The position numbers and the translations under genes are program-made. Below the pieces are notes generated by a model. The model had not been told where the DNA came from, did no database searches, and worked only from the letters and a program-made list of their open reading frames with translations. From Siphonodentalium dalli (Eukaryota > Mollusca > Scaphopoda > Gadilida > Siphonodentaliidae), in NCBI GenBank assembly GCA_032622095.1, contig CP136061.1, positions 194,910,935 to 194,974,934 of the forward strand: a stretch of DNA of 64,000 nt, read 5' to 3'. Below are positions 1 to 11,267 of the stretch, piece after piece; position 1 is the first letter of the stretch; every line of letters begins with the position of its first letter.

Positions 1-1112
1 ACAAAAGACCCTGTCCAAAATTCGCCATAAAACAACTTAATTTCACTTTGCAAACTCCTGAGAGAATTTTTCTAAACAACGAAATTATGTACTAATGACA
101 TAAGCTTACAACATGTCTTACAATGAGTAGCGCCAAAATCATAAAAGTCTGCAAAAATATCATTATCAAGAACAATGTGAAATAATATAATTTGTTTTTC
201 TTATTTTCATCATTAATAATTGTTCCTTCAATGAGATTTAGAATGTTGAAACCATTGTTATGTAAACACCAACTTTTACAGTCCAATCAACAAACACTGA
301 ATAATGATTATTAGTCAAACATTTAGTTGAAAATAAGTCGTTTGTCAGGTTTTGCTATATATATTTTCAACACTTTTATAATGTCAAACATTCGATCATT
401 ATTCGTTCATTTTATTTGAAAGCATTAGTGACACTTGCAGATTCCGCATGATATCTCGTTATTGGAGGGTTATTTATAATACAAATAAGAACAAAACTAT
501 CTATTGTTGGATACATGTACTTTTTGAGAGTGCCATGTGGTATTGACATGGGACTTTGAGTTGCAAGGTGCACTCGCAGTCATGGGCCAGGGTTCGAAAC
601 CAACCCAATTCCAAAAAATTTGCACGGTCTAAAAAATTACACTTTTCTAAAAATATGCACCGTGCATGTTGTATAGTCTCAGGTGTGTTCAAAGAGCAAC
701 GCTCGTCATGTCACAGAGACATATATAAAACATTCTACTTTGCCACATCCTCTATATATATCGATTGTTGCTCATTCGATCTTCTTGATAATGATGGTTC
801 TACATATTTTTATGACTTTTCACATGTACCCAAAGCAAAGGCCTTTGTCCCTTCAACAAAGCAATCTCGCATATCAGATTTGCTTGATTTATGATGCGAG
901 GTGGAGATGCAGACCAGGAAGTGGGACAGGTGCACAATTGGTGCAATTTTAATGGGCATGGGGCTCGCCCAGTGTTAAAACCATATAAAAATAGGTGCAG
1001 TAACTTCAACAATGAAATGTGAACATTATTTTTAATAACTATAATTACCTCAACAAAATGGAACAAACCTGATGTATTTACAAATGAACTATTTTCAAAT
1101 GGTGCATTTTGA
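1..1112. other. No gene recognised
   Basis: No splice-bounded exon, RNA gene or named repeat was recognised. An isolated match to a Pol III B box (GGTTCGAAACC, 591-601) has no convincing A box upstream. Short open frames here show no protein-like pattern. Confidence 0.5.
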
Positions 1113-1321
1113 TAGTAATGCCCTAAATAATCGACTCCTTAACCACAGCAGAATTTTGGGAAAATATTCAGGATTTAATCAGAAATATGGCTTGTTGCCA
1201 TTCATCGGAAAGCTCTGTGATAGCTTTCCGATGAATAGCAACAAGCCATATTTCCAACTAAATCCTGAAAAGTTACCCATAATTCTACTGGGGTTAAGGA
1301 GTCGATTATTTATGGCATTTC
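1113..1321. mobile_element. CAGT-MITE, full palindrome
   Basis: First of sixteen copies. The element is one long inverted repeat. Its ends read CAGTAATGCCCTAAATAATC and the reverse complement, and the centre pairs GGAAAGCTCT with AGAGCTTTCC. Better copies are flanked by TA, as expected for Tc1/mariner-type MITEs. In this copy the terminal C is mutated and the right end is slightly degenerate. It encodes no transposase. Open frames on both strands are a by-product of the palindrome. Confidence 0.85.
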
Positions 1322-1409
1322 TATATATGCTGCAAAGGGTTGTTGCCCGTCACAAAAAATTATTTAGCTTTAGGGTTTTATGTCCAGTAAGAAAACAAAG
1401 TGATACACT

Positions 1410-1859
1410 CAAGTCTGGATATAGTGTGTCTGACACTTACAGAATGAGGTCCCCAGAGAGTGAATTCCATGATGCTATCCCACACAATGGGCGAGCATCA
1501 CCAAATTCACCCTCTGGGGACCTCATTCTGCTTAGTCATCATTTTCAGGGAAGTGTGTAGTCTAAAATTAACATTTTGTTTAGTTACTTTTTCTCTTCTG
1601 TTCAGTTTCTATACAGTATTCCCTAATTTGCAGAAGATAAATCGCATAATCGAGGTGGCTAATGGGTGAACATGACCAACTTCAACTGGGGAACTTCAAT
1701 CTGATCCTAGCTCTCCCATAGCAGTTGAGACCTAAGCAGAATGAGGTTAACAGAGGGTGAATTTGGTGATGATAGCCTGCACTGTGCAGGATAGCATCAT
1801 TAAATTCACCCTCTGTGGACCTCATTCTGCAAATATCAGACACACTATATCCAGACTTG
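1410..1859. mobile_element. hAT-like double-hairpin MITE
   Basis: About 450 bp with terminal inverted repeats beginning CAAGTCTGGATATAGTGTG. Inside each end is a second palindrome built on GCAGAATGAGGTCC and GGTGAATTTAGTGATGCTA. A spacer joins them, containing a sequence found again near 2100-2230, 27070-27240 and 47640-47820. The family is assigned to hAT because four other copies here carry exact 8-bp target duplications. This copy shows no clean duplication. Confidence 0.8.
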
Positions 1860-1970
1860 ACAAACACAATCTTTTAAAGATGCACTCAGTGTTCCAGATC
1901 AATTTTTATAAAATATATTTAACTTTTTATTTAGATTCTAGTGTATAAAATAACATGTTTGGTACGAGAA

Positions 1971-2287
1971 CAAGTCTGAATTTTAGTGTGTCTGACATTT
2001 GCAGAATGAGGTCCCCAGATGGTGAATTTAGTGATGCTATTCTGCACAGCAGGCTAGCATCACCAAATTCACCCTCTGGGAACATAATCCTGCTTAGGCC
2101 TCAACTGCTATGGGAGACATCGGATTAGATTGAAGTAACACAGTTGAAGTTGGTGATGTTCACCCATTAACTAGTCACCTCAATTATGCAATTTAACTTC
2201 TGCAAATTAGGGGATATAGAAACTGAATAGAAGGGAAAAAGTAACTGAACTATTCTGCAAATGTCAGACACACTAAATTCAGACTTG
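1971..2287. mobile_element. hAT-like MITE with exact 8-bp TSD
   Basis: Ends are CAAGTCTGAATTTTAGTGTG and its reverse complement. The 8-mer TACGAGAA directly precedes (1963-1970) and follows (2288-2295) the element, a perfect target-site duplication. The second internal hairpin is missing, so this 317-bp copy is an internally deleted form. Confidence 0.9.
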
Positions 2288-2352
2288 TACGAGAAGTGCC
2301 TAGATGCTATTTTTCTTGATATTCAATTTTCTTTCCAATTATTTCATACATA

Positions 2353-2529
2353 TAGTAATGCCCTAAGTAATCGACCTCTTAACCACAACATAATTATGGG
2401 TAACTTTTCAGGATTTAGCTCCCGAGAGCATTCCGATGAATGGCAACAAGCCATATTTCCGACTAAATCCTGAAAAGTTACCCATAATTCTGCTGTGGTT
2501 AAGAGGTCGATTACTTAGGGCATTACGGT
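2353..2529. mobile_element. CAGT-MITE
   Basis: Palindromic copy with shortened centre: the loop region lacks most of the GGCTTGTTGCCATTCATC arm on the left side. The right end is CATTACGG, one base off the family end. Confidence 0.85.
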
Positions 2530-2607
2530 ATTGATGTTCTAGAGGGACATAAATAACTATTTGGCCACTTTTTCAATAAGAAGACTGACATTCTTTGGTA
2601 TATTTAA

Positions 2608-2748
2608 CCCTTTCATGATGGGAGCTGCGCTGGTGCAGCATTAAAGATCCTGTGCATTGCATTCTTTTATATATATTTTCCAATGGGCGACTCGCTTTTA
2701 TAAGAGAATGCATTGGCACAGGGTTTTTCGCAAATTTCAGGAAAGGGA
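2608..2748. mobile_element. TTAA-flanked MITE, CATGA family (partial)
   Basis: Begins after TTAA with CCCTTTCATGATGGGAGCTG and contains a decayed core palindrome (GCATTCTTTTATATAT paired with ATAAGAGAATGCATTGG). The right end is worn and stops near AGGAAAGGGACA. The TTAA flank and CCCTTT tip point to piggyBac-type mobilisation. Confidence 0.75.
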
Positions 2749-2957
2749 CATGTATAGGTCTATATGTTTATATGTCATACTTGATTTTCAACATTTTTCT
2801 GGAAACATAAAAGTGTCAAATTAAAGATGGGCTATCTCTTCCGGACCAAAATTGCAACAGCAATAACAATTTAAATAAATCCTGATCTCATGACTACAAA
2901 TAGCTATTTTGTGAATAAATTACAGATGAAACTGAAACTTGGTATATTATTGATCTA

Positions 2958-3093
2958 CAGTAATGCCCTAAGTAATCGACTCCTTATCCACAGCAGAATT
3001 ATGGGTAACTTTTCAGGATTTAGTCGGAAAACTCCTGAAAAGTTACCCATAATTCTGCTGTGGATAAGGAGTCGATTATTTAGGGCATTACTG
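2958..3093. mobile_element. CAGT-MITE, short form
   Basis: 136 bp, flanked by TA on both sides. The arms meet at GGAAAACTCC, so the central GGCTTGTTGCC segment has been lost symmetrically. Arms are otherwise almost identical to each other. Confidence 0.9.
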
Positions 3094-3159
3094 TATAAAG
3101 GCAAAGTGGTTTATTTCAATTGTAAGATTGTGGTTAAATCTAAAGTCGAAATGTAATTT

Positions 3160-3450
3160 GCCATGATTTATGATGCTAACAAGATAGAGTTCTCCTTTTT
3201 GAGATTCTTTTGTCATGCTCTGAACATTTTTGCATGTATTTCTATTCTAAAAATAGCTAATGTGATGAGAGATTCTGAAGAAAATTTATATTAATTGATA
3301 GATACTTTTCTGGACAGGTGTCCTCAATTCATATCTATTATTTTGTATCTCGGAATCTATATAAAACTTTCTGAGAAGAGATAGACAATCTATAACGTAG
3401 TATTATTGTTGTTGTTGTAACTGGAGGTCTGTAATGCTGAATGCACCTTT
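3160..3450. repeat. Dispersed repeat, pair with 35.9-36.1 kb
   Basis: The stretch containing GCTAACAAGATAGAG and GGACAGGTGTCCTC recurs in reverse orientation at 35880-36110 with moderate divergence. It ends here near a GTTGTTGTTGTAACTGG run that also has a counterpart at about 36265. No terminal repeats or coding potential were identified, so the repeat class is unknown. Confidence 0.6.
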
Positions 3451-3790
3451 AAGTTTCTCCCCAAAAGTTCTTCATTTTCAATATTGATACAACGGTCATA
3501 AAGGTGAGGAATTTATAAGTGTATATTTTATCTGCTTGTGTTTCTGCTTGTTTTTCAGTGATAAAATTCAATGACTTTTCCAAAACTTTTCCAGGTTTGT
3601 CAAATTTTTTTCCAAGACCTCAAATCAAATTGCAGACTTGGCTAGACAGGATAGATAGAACATAAATAGTCAATCCTTCTTCACAACCTGGTTTCAGTAA
3701 ATAGGTCCTATCTTCCGAAAGCAAAGACGATTTCAAAATGTCATGACTTTTCTTGACCATCAGCAGAGTCTTTTTTTTTCCAAAGTTATG

Positions 3791-4280
3791 TCATGGTTGG
3801 GAATCAATGGGTTTCGAGGTTGATGAGTACCATGCATTTAAAATTTGCAAATGCACAAAAACATAATATAAGAGGAACTTACACAAAACTTAGCAGTTTG
3901 ACTGTCACGAGTATATACTAGTTTATTTTTGAAACAAGTTGATACCTTATTTGTTCGGAAATACTCAGTGGTTTTCTATAACAATCTGACCAAAGTTGGC
4001 AGTCGGAGGTGCGTGGAATATACCAGTCCATACATCTTTGAGAATCCTTCGACTGACAACTTTGGTCAGAAAGTTTGACCAAACAAATGTGAATTTGGAC
4101 ATAAATGAGGTGTCAGCTTGTTTGAATATAGTATAACATCTGCTCGTAGCTGTCAAAATAATATGTAATATGTCATATCTTAGTTTATTACCTTTTTTCC
4201 TCGTTTCTGTTCATGTTTTAAATCGCATCAGCCATTTTGAATGCGTGATACTCATCAACTCGAAACCATGTGATTTCCCA
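3791..4280. repeat. Element with about 48-bp inverted ends
   Basis: The left arm (3791-3838, containing GGTTTCGAGGTTGATGAGTA) is repeated inverted at 4233-4280 (containing TACTCATCAACTCGAAACC). Inside lies another inverted pair, CTGACCAAAGTTGGCAGTCG at 3986 against CGACTGACAACTTTGGTCAG near 4050. The nested hairpins suggest a foldback element. A target duplication was not found. Confidence 0.6.
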
Positions 4281-4293
4281 CAGCGTATGTTAA

Positions 4294-4546
4294 CCCTTGC
4301 ATAACTGGAGCTTCCTGAAATTTGCGAAAGCCCAGGCCCAATGAATTCTCTTATATATGTGAGTCTCCCATTGGGAGCCTCGCATATATAAAAGAATACA
4401 TTCGCCTAACAATATTTACCTTGAACTTGTAAGCCAATGCATTCTCTTAAATATGTGAGGCTCCCTATGGGGATTCGTATATATGAGATAATGCACTGGC
4501 ACAGGATCTTTAATGCTGCACGAGTGCAGCTCCCGTCATGAGAGGG
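4294..4546. mobile_element. TTAA-flanked MITE, CATGA family
   Basis: Intact ends: TTAA|CCCTTGCATAACTGGAGC on the left and GCTCCCGTCATGAGAGGG|TTAA on the right. It carries two copies of the core hairpin (AATGAATTCTCTTATATATG and CCAATGCATTCTCTTAAATA), separated by ATATTTACCTTGAACTTGTAAG. Confidence 0.85.
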
Positions 4547-4855
4547 TTAAACAGGGAGTTGTTTTTCCTTTTTCAGAATGAGCTTTTTATGGATTATCTA
4601 CAGGCAAATAGAGTTTCTTTGTTTCAATTTCACCACCAAATGTATGGAACAATGATAATTCTCTTAACATCTAAAAATCTGTGTGCAACGAAGAAAGCTA
4701 TATGCATGTAGGCCCTCAAACATGTAATTTATACTGGTAGCATATGCTGTCATGTTCGTTGTAGTGACCATATTTCATAACTGATACACACAGACATTAG
4801 TTTAATTCCTGAAGTGAGTTGATAATTAAATTTACTACAAAACTACCTTTTTTAA

Positions 4856-5113
4856 CCCTTTCTATACTAAATTGTTTCTCCCACTAAGTCATACAAATAT
4901 ACATTGTAATAGTCTATTTTTCATCTGGAGGGGTGTTCAGGAAAATTAAGCAGACAACAGATAATAAAAGAACAGAAGAATTCCATTGATTGGAAGTAAA
5001 TGTTCATATAATAAGTTCAACAAATAGCCTATGGTCATTGGTTAAACTTATTATATGAATATTTCCTGAGGGATCGATAACTACTCATCAATGAGTATTT
5101 AGTATAGAAAGGG
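4856..5113. mobile_element. TTAA-flanked MITE, CTATACTA family
   Basis: Ends are CCCTTTCTATACTAAATTG and AATATTTAGTATAGAAAGGG, with TTAA at 4852-4855 and 5114-5117. The centre is a hairpin (GTTCATATAATAAGTTCAAC against its complement). It is the best-preserved member of this family here and encodes nothing. Confidence 0.88.
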
Positions 5114-5117
5114 TTAA

Positions 5118-6540
5118 CGGTCCACTTAAGTTTCGAGACACCTATTATTATTTTATAGTGCCTTGATATCTGGTTTTATTAACAATCTACGACATAAAAT
5201 ATGACTAAAATACTATAATTCATTACCATTTGGAACATCTGTGTCTCAGAAGGTGCCCATAGAGTAATAGAAAATAGCTGAAATCATAGAAACATTTCCC
5301 CCATCTCGTTCCCAGTAGCAACAAAATTCAAACTAAAATATAGAGTTATTCCCCTTCCATTGAAAATAATATACTTTGCAGTACAGAAAACACGTCGGTA
5401 CCTCAACAAAAACAACATGTTCACAGTTTATTACACCGGGTAAGTTGATAAAACAATGTTTTGGAGCTTCCTCTTTCAAATGGTATATAATACGGCATAC
5501 ATTTTCTATAATGTGATCTGGAGGTTTTGAATATTAAGTGGGCCTTTAAACATTGGTAGTTTCTGAAATTTACTGTAGTTGTAGCTGAATTTATGTGTTT
5601 TGTTTGCCAATGACTGGCAGCATGGTTGCAGATCAATAACAAGATTTGTTTTCCAGATATGTGCATGGACAAATCGGAAACAAGTAAGGTTTTTTTGCCT
5701 AACTTTCGGACAACATATGAAGAGTGACCGGTTATAGCTCACTCATGCCACTTGCTGAAATCTCCTGCTAAAAAATTCAAACAAAAATAATGTTTGCAAA
5801 CAGCAACTTGCACAAATATGAATGATGACATAATAAAAAAAATATGCTTTGTTTGCAGTCACATGACCAACTGGTGTCAAAACCAACTGACTCAATTTAA
5901 TAAAAGTTTTGTTGCACTGTTCTATCCTTTACTTGGCTTGCCATGATTATTCAATTAATCGACTAACATTCTTATAGGTGTGGTAGTCGATGGTTATTTA
6001 ATTTCGTCGACGAATTGCCAAAGGGCAGGGCAGGTATGGTTGTGTATGTACTAAACAGCACTATGCACCGATGCCATGCCTGTAAGTATATAACAGCCAG
6101 TTAACAGTGTATGCAGTGCAATTTACCACCCAGTGTCAACTTAATTTGTTTAATTTGGATAGCATTTTGCAGTACTGGGTAGATTATGTATAGCATTCCC
6201 TACCAATATGTTTTATCATTGTAAATTGGTCAGCAGAAATTGAAAATTACATCGCAAATTGCGATGCGAATCCAGTTAAATCGAGCCCTGCCACCCGACA
6301 GCCTGTTCTCTCATCAGACTCTCCACTTCCGATGCGGCTTCTTTTGCCTTTGATGTTGCGCCGAGATTTGCTTTACTTAATGCAATTTTGCGCAGTTGCT
6401 GTCACGGCATGTAACGGCATGTGTATAACTACATCGGGACGAATGAGAGAACGAGTATTCCCCTTTAAAACACTCAAAACTAACAGTTTATAACTGTGTT
6501 CAGAGTGGATGTAAAGTAGTCATCATAATTTTTTATATAA
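5118..6540. other. No gene recognised; decayed repeat traces
   Basis: Fragments resembling hAT ends are present: GGGCAGGGC at about 6024 and TCGAGCCCTGCC at 6281-6292, with the small palindrome ATCGCAAATTGCGAT at 6251-6265. They do not resolve into a complete element. No exon was identified. Confidence 0.45.
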
Positions 6541-6772
6541 CTGAGCAGTAGTTATCCCTTAGGAAATGTTCAGATAATAAGTTCAACAATAGGTCTTAAG
6601 AATTTATTATCCGAACATTTCTCAGCAATCAATAGGAAGCCTTCTGCTCTTGTATTATCTGTTTTATGTCTGTCGTCTGCTTATGTATCCTGAACAGGTC
6701 TCCAAGTTAATAATAGACCATTCCAATATATACCTTTATAAATGACGGGATAATCCATTTAGTATAGAAAGT
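6541..6772. mobile_element. CTATACTA-family MITE, worn copy
   Basis: The central hairpin (GGAAATGTTCAGATAATAAG with TTATTATCCGAACATTTC) and the right tip TTTAGTATAGAAAG are present. The left tip and both TTAA sites are lost. It lies about 155 nt beyond the stop codon of the channel gene, so it may fall inside the 3' UTR. Confidence 0.7.
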
Positions 6773-6927
6773 TTTATAAAATGAAATAAAAGTCCTACAT
6801 ACCTTCTCTAAAAAATATGGGTAATGGGTGACTGCAAACAGAGATATTATCAATAGTGGCATAGCATATGTTATGAAAAGAGAAATTCCCTCGTCATGTA
6901 ACAAAATAAAAATGGTGATATCACAAA

Positions 6928-8196
6928 TCAGCAAACATCACTCTCCCTATCACTATCATGTAACAAGGAGTGTCCAGATGACGAAGAATGAACACTGCTC
7001 TTGGACGAGGTCATCTTGGCATTTTGGAACATCACTTTGTGGAATTTCTGAGTTTTAGTAAGTTTGGCAAATGTTGGTTTATTATATACCCGACTCATAG
7101 TGTCTGTTCGTCTATGACCAGCTTTATGGTCCGTACGCTGCACTAAAGTTGACGGCTTCTTAGTCCTTTTTTTAACTTGTGATTTGTTGCTAGACACAGA
7201 CTGTAAGCTTGAGGAAGAGTATCTTTTTGAGAAATAACGCTCTGTCTCCCACTCACTACCTGAATCGTCAGGGTATACACTATCAGCAGAGAGAGGGTGC
7301 ACTCGATTGTACACCATAGTAGAACGTTGTTTGTGACTTGGAGAAGGCGGTACTACACTGTCATCATGAGTTATATTATCAGGTTCGTATCCTGTATTAA
7401 CCTGGCCTTTTGATTCGTCGCACTTTTTGTCTGAGCTTTCAAATGAGATCTCATGTACATCAAAAGTGAATTCACTATCGCTATCATTTTGAGAATCCTG
7501 TGAAGCGAGTGATCTCTGCTTCAAGATTATCTTAGTAGTTGGTGACTCATCCAGCAAAGTGCTATCAGTCGACCTACTCTTTGTGTCGTCCATTATCAGG
7601 TTTTCAAGCGTTTTCATATCCCCATGCCTACCATCTGTCGTAGACTCATCCACAACTTCAGACCTAGCCGTATAAGATGATTTTGGCAAATTTGCCGCAG
7701 CTCTGACCTTATAAGGAGATTTTGGAAAATTTTCCCCATCTGACTTGATTCGCACTTGTTTTTTGGGAGATTCTTGCTTTTGAGGTTTATTCCCTCCAGC
7801 TTTGTTGGTTCCACGCCGTTTGGGAGAGCCTTTTGTCTTTTTCGAACCTCGAGATGGCGTTTTCGGGACTCCGTTCGGAATAGCAGGAAATAAATTTTTT
7901 GAATCCTTCCTTTTGTTATCTTTGGGATCAGCAGGGGATTTTGCTCTTGGTGCCGTTTCATCCTCACCATCTGACACCATCGCATGCCCCTTTGTCAAGT
8001 CGATGTCCCTCTCCCACGCTAATTGCTGAACAGTGTTCGTAAATATATTTTCTTCTGTTGCCATCTCTTCTTCCACAATGATGTGTCTGCCATCACTAGC
8101 GCGCAACCGCTTACGCTTGTTTTGAACCTCGTATGGCTTTTTCATGTCTCCCTTCTTCCAATCTCGTAATTGACGAATGATTTCTTTGCCAGATCG
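6928..8196 (-). CDS. TRPV-like channel, last coding exon: C-terminal tail
   Basis: The exon starts after a TTCCTCAG acceptor in phase 0 and ends at a TGA stop (6928-6930). It encodes about 422 residues, opening RSGKEIIRQLRDWKKGDMKK, so the first ATG-like residue inside is not the real start. The tail is cytoplasmic by position. It is strongly charged and rich in Ser, Lys and Asp (for example KKTKGSPKRRG, VKKRTKKPS, SSKSSVHSSSSGHS), with no recognisable folded domain. It is long compared with vertebrate TRPV tails; insect Inactive is known to have a long tail too. Phosphorylation or cytoskeletal docking is possible but only inferred. An hAT-like MITE sits 50 nt upstream of the acceptor. Confidence 0.9.
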   Translation of the reverse strand, partial: RSGKEIIRQLRDWKKGDMKKPYEVQNKRKRLRASDGRHIIVEEEMATEENIFTNTVQQLAWERDIDLTKGHAMVSDGEDETAPRAKSPADPKDNKRKDSKNLFPAIPNGVPKTPSRGSKKTKGSPKRRGTNKAGGNKPQKQESPKKQVRIKSDGENFPKSPYKVRAAANLPKSSYTARSEVVDESTTDGRHGDMKTLENLIMDDTKSRSTDSTLLDESPTTKIILKQRSLASQDSQNDSDSEFTFDVHEISFESSDKKCDESKGQVNTGYEPDNITHDDSVVPPSPSHKQRSTMVYNRVHPLSADSVYPDDSGSEWETERYFSKRYSSSSLQSVSSNKSQVKKRTKKPSTLVQRTDHKAGHRRTDTMSRVYNKPTFAKLTKTQKFHKVMFQNAKMTSSKSSVHSSSSGHSLLHDSDRESDVC

Positions 8197-8246
8197 CTGA
8201 GGAATACAAAAAATATATAATGATATATAAAGTTACGAAAACAAAT

Positions 8247-8697
8247 CAAACCTGAGTTTCGTGTGCCTATCATTTGCAGAATGAGGTTCCCAGAGGGTGA
8301 ATTTAGTGATTCTATATAGCATAGTGGGCTAGCATCACCCTCTGGGACTTCATTCTGCTTAGGCCTCATCTTCTCTGGAAAGTTTCTTTATTATCAAATT
8401 TCTATAGAAACTTCTTCACATAGATTCTATTTCTGTTTTAGTTTAGTTTCTCTATATCCCCAAATTGGCAGATGACACATTGCATAATCGAGATTCATAA
8501 TGGGTGTACATCACAATATTCACCATTTGGGAACTTCAAACTGAGTCTATGTCAACCATGGCAGATGAGGTCCTTGCAGAATGAGGTCCCAAGATGGTGA
8601 ATTTGGTGATGCTAGCCCACTGAGCGTGATAGCATCACTAAATTCACCCTCTGTGGACCTTACTCTGCAAATGACAGGCACACTAAACTCAGACTTG
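8247..8697. mobile_element. hAT-like double-hairpin MITE
   Basis: Full-length copy. Left end CAAACCTGAGTTTCGTGTGC, right end CACACTAAACTCAGACTTG. The spacer carries GGAAAGTTTCTTTATTATC and TGGCAGATGACACATTGC, marking the second spacer type, also seen at 11.9, 31.5, 36.9 and 61.8 kb. No clean target duplication. Confidence 0.85.
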
Positions 8698-9443
8698 TAC
8701 AGGTCTATGAAATTGCATGGTACCGTAGTTATCAGACATTCTAAAATGAATTTCCATACCTTCCAACTGGTGAACCTGGCTTGTCATAGACTTACATGCA
8801 CGGCAGTACCTCAATTGCGTAACTGAATTTGTCAAAAACTGCTGAAGGGACCCAGTTAACAGATAGCCATGTTGACGGCACCTTCTGGTATAGAACTTAT
8901 TTGCTTTGTCACTTTCACGTGAATACATAAGGGCGATATATATAAATGATACCGGTTTAAGTTCTTCAAAGATCTGATAAGAAATTGCATCAGAAAGATC
9001 GAACTGCTCATGCAGATTATTTATCAGATAACTTAACTACATCCATATATGTGCATTAAAATCATTCTTAAATTCTTTTATACACCAGTGGATATATCAA
9101 ATAATGAAATGGCATTTTAAGCATGGGCGTTGATATTTCATATATTCTGCATTTCATTGGTTAGAGTTTTTATCAGTATGCAATCTTATTAACCTGCATG
9201 TTTTTGCATGACAGATCATCACTAACTGATAAGACACATATTAAGTGGAATGTGAACACTTCCTTGTTGATCCAGTAAATTTCAATGAATTTAGATATTT
9301 AGATAGCTAGCTAGGCCTATGAAAATTAAATGTTTGGTTGAGTTATATGATATAACTAATTGATATTAACATTATCACAGTACGTAATGATATACCATTG
9401 GCATTATAACATAAAATGACTATCATCAAAAAATACATGCAAA
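8698..9443. other. No gene recognised (intron sequence)
   Basis: AT-rich intronic DNA between the last two channel exons. No repeat family, hairpin or coding pattern was noticed in this part. Confidence 0.5.
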
Positions 9444-10187
9444 ACTAGAGGTGTGACTTTCCCAATGGGACTACGGATACCCCCCTGATTTTAAAATACT
9501 AAGATGTTTCACATGTCAGTAAACATTTAATTAAAATAATAAAATAACAGTTCCCATTGCAGGTGTACAACCATAACCCTAATCTTAAACCTATTGACCG
9601 AAAAATGTAGGAATAAAAGCTTGGACAAAATTATGCATTGAATAACTCCACACAAAAATGTCGGACAGACGTCATAATCGCAGGTACACAGGTTCCCATG
9701 GTACTAAATATCAGTGCCAAGATTAAAAAACATTGACCGAAAAATGTAGGAATAAAAGCTCGGACAAAATTATGCATGTTGGCAAAAACATTTCTAAGTC
9801 AAAAAAGGGGGATAACTCCACCAAAAAATGTCAGACATACTTCATAATCGAGGTGCACAATTTCCCATGGTACTAAATATCTGTGCCACGTTTTTAAAAA
9901 ATTGACCTAAAAATGTAGGAATAAAAGCTCGGACAAAAGTATACATGTTGCGAAAATTTTCTAAGTCGAAAAAGGGGGATAACTCCACCAAAAAAGGTCC
10001 GACAGACGTCATAATCGCAGGTTCCCATGGTGATTGATGTCTGTGCCAAGTTTCAAGGAAATTGATAAAAAAACGAGTGAGAAAAACTCTGGACAAATTT
10101 GTGTCCCCGGACGGACGGACGGGACGGACGGACGGACAAGCTGACTCCAGTATACCCCCCCTAACTTCGTTGCGGGGGGTATAATAA
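9444..10187. mobile_element. Pearl/HINE-like element with tandem core
   Basis: Three or four degenerate direct repeats of roughly 150-200 bp (each with AATGTAGGAATAAAAGC and GATAACTCCACC) are followed by a GACG/GGAC microsatellite (10108-10137). The tail is a strong hairpin, TATACCCCCC then GGGGGGTATAATAA. On the minus strand the other end finishes in CTAG|T, preceded by a CCCATTGGG hairpin, as in Helitron 3' ends. Tandem core plus ACGG microsatellite plus conserved tail is the layout of bivalve pearl/CvA elements. That assignment rests on layout, not on an alignment. Confidence 0.65.
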
Positions 10188-10239
10188 GATTGAATTTGCT
10201 CTTCTAGACATTAGTCATTACTGATAACACTACAATAAT

Positions 10240-10330
10240 AGCAGATGAGGCCATGCAGAATGAGCTTTCCAGAGGCTGTGAAGGCGAGCATCACTAAACT
10301 CACCCTCAGGTCACCATATTCTCAGGCCTG
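10240..10330. mobile_element. hAT-like MITE fragment
   Basis: A decayed end with GCAGATGAGGCCATGCAGAATG and a short ACTAAACTCACCCTCAGGTC arm. It lies directly beside the longer copy that starts at 10354 and may be the remnant of an earlier insertion. Confidence 0.55.
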
Positions 10331-10353
10331 GCTGCGAACAGGTTATTTTTGTT

Positions 10354-10640
10354 CAAGTCTGAGTTTAGTGTGCCTGTCATTTGCAGAATGAGGTCCACAG
10401 AGGGATAGGATAGGATAGGATAGGATAGGATAGGATAGGATATTTTATTTAAATATACACATATTAATGCATAATACATTTAACAAATATTATGTTGTAT
10501 ATTCGAGGGGTGGCATAGTCAGGCTAGACTGTCTTACTGCCACCCCCTGAGGGTGAATTTAGTGACGTTATCCCGCATAACAGGCTAGCATCACCCTCTG
10601 GGGACCTCATTCTGCATGGCCTCATCAACCATGTGGCTTT
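10354..10640. mobile_element. hAT-like MITE interrupted by a retroposed insert
   Basis: Left end CAAGTCTGAGTTTAGTGTGC; the first palindrome is split after AGAGGG and resumes at TGAGGGTGAATTTAGTG. The right end is lost after CATGGCCTCATC. See the insert at 10405-10548. Confidence 0.75.
10405..10548 (-). mobile_element. Short retroposed insert with (TATCC)n tail
   Basis: Read on the minus strand, about 105 bp of sequence ends in roughly eight TATCC units. GAGGG occurs on both sides (10400-10404 and 10549-10553), consistent with a short target duplication. A simple-repeat 3' tail and 5' truncation fit a LINE or SINE tail fragment; the body is too short to name. A GGTGGCA/TGCCACC pair lies at its other end. 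Confidence 0.55.
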
Positions 10641-11267
10641 TAACAATGTTCCCTTCGATATCTTTCAGAATAAGGCAATAATTGTAATTGCGGTGCAGAG
10701 AAAGTAGAAAGACTTGAATACCGTATTTCGGGAACCTACATGATCATGATAACCAATTTATCTTGCATTTCATTCAGCATATCAGCATTCATTCAGCATT
10801 CATTCAGGATATCAAATAAAAGGTACTTTGGCATTGGAAATATGTCGTTTCGCATACGAAATAGCACACCTAACAGTTGACGTTATTTTGCAATACAGCG
10901 ATGTGTTACATCTTCAATGATTCAGTGTGTCAAAATAGGTCCGTTTGTGCAAACATGTTGATTCAAAAAATTGCTGTTTTCAGATAATTCAACTGATTTT
11001 TTGTGTTTTTCGGCATTGCAAACACATTGAAACGACATCTGAATATGTCCGATGTTGTAAAGAGAATAGAAATAATTGATGCCAATTGCCCATGTAAATC
11101 AATGTTTTTTAGAAACGAGACGAGTTTCTCAATACCACATATACATTCTTTGTTCCATCCAGGATATGGAATCGGAAACCATCTAGATATTTATACATGA
11201 ATTTGAGGAAAACAAGATAATTGTAAAATAAATACATGTTATATAAACAATGTGTTTGCATCTATTC
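10641..11267. other. No gene recognised (intron sequence)
   Basis: Only a small local repeat (CATTCAGCATATCAG, CATTCAGCATTCATTCAGG near 10770-10815) was seen. No exon features. Confidence 0.45.

Noticed and set aside
556-620. tRNA gene suggested by GGTTCGAAACC
   Set aside because: No A box, acceptor stem or anticodon arm could be folded around it.
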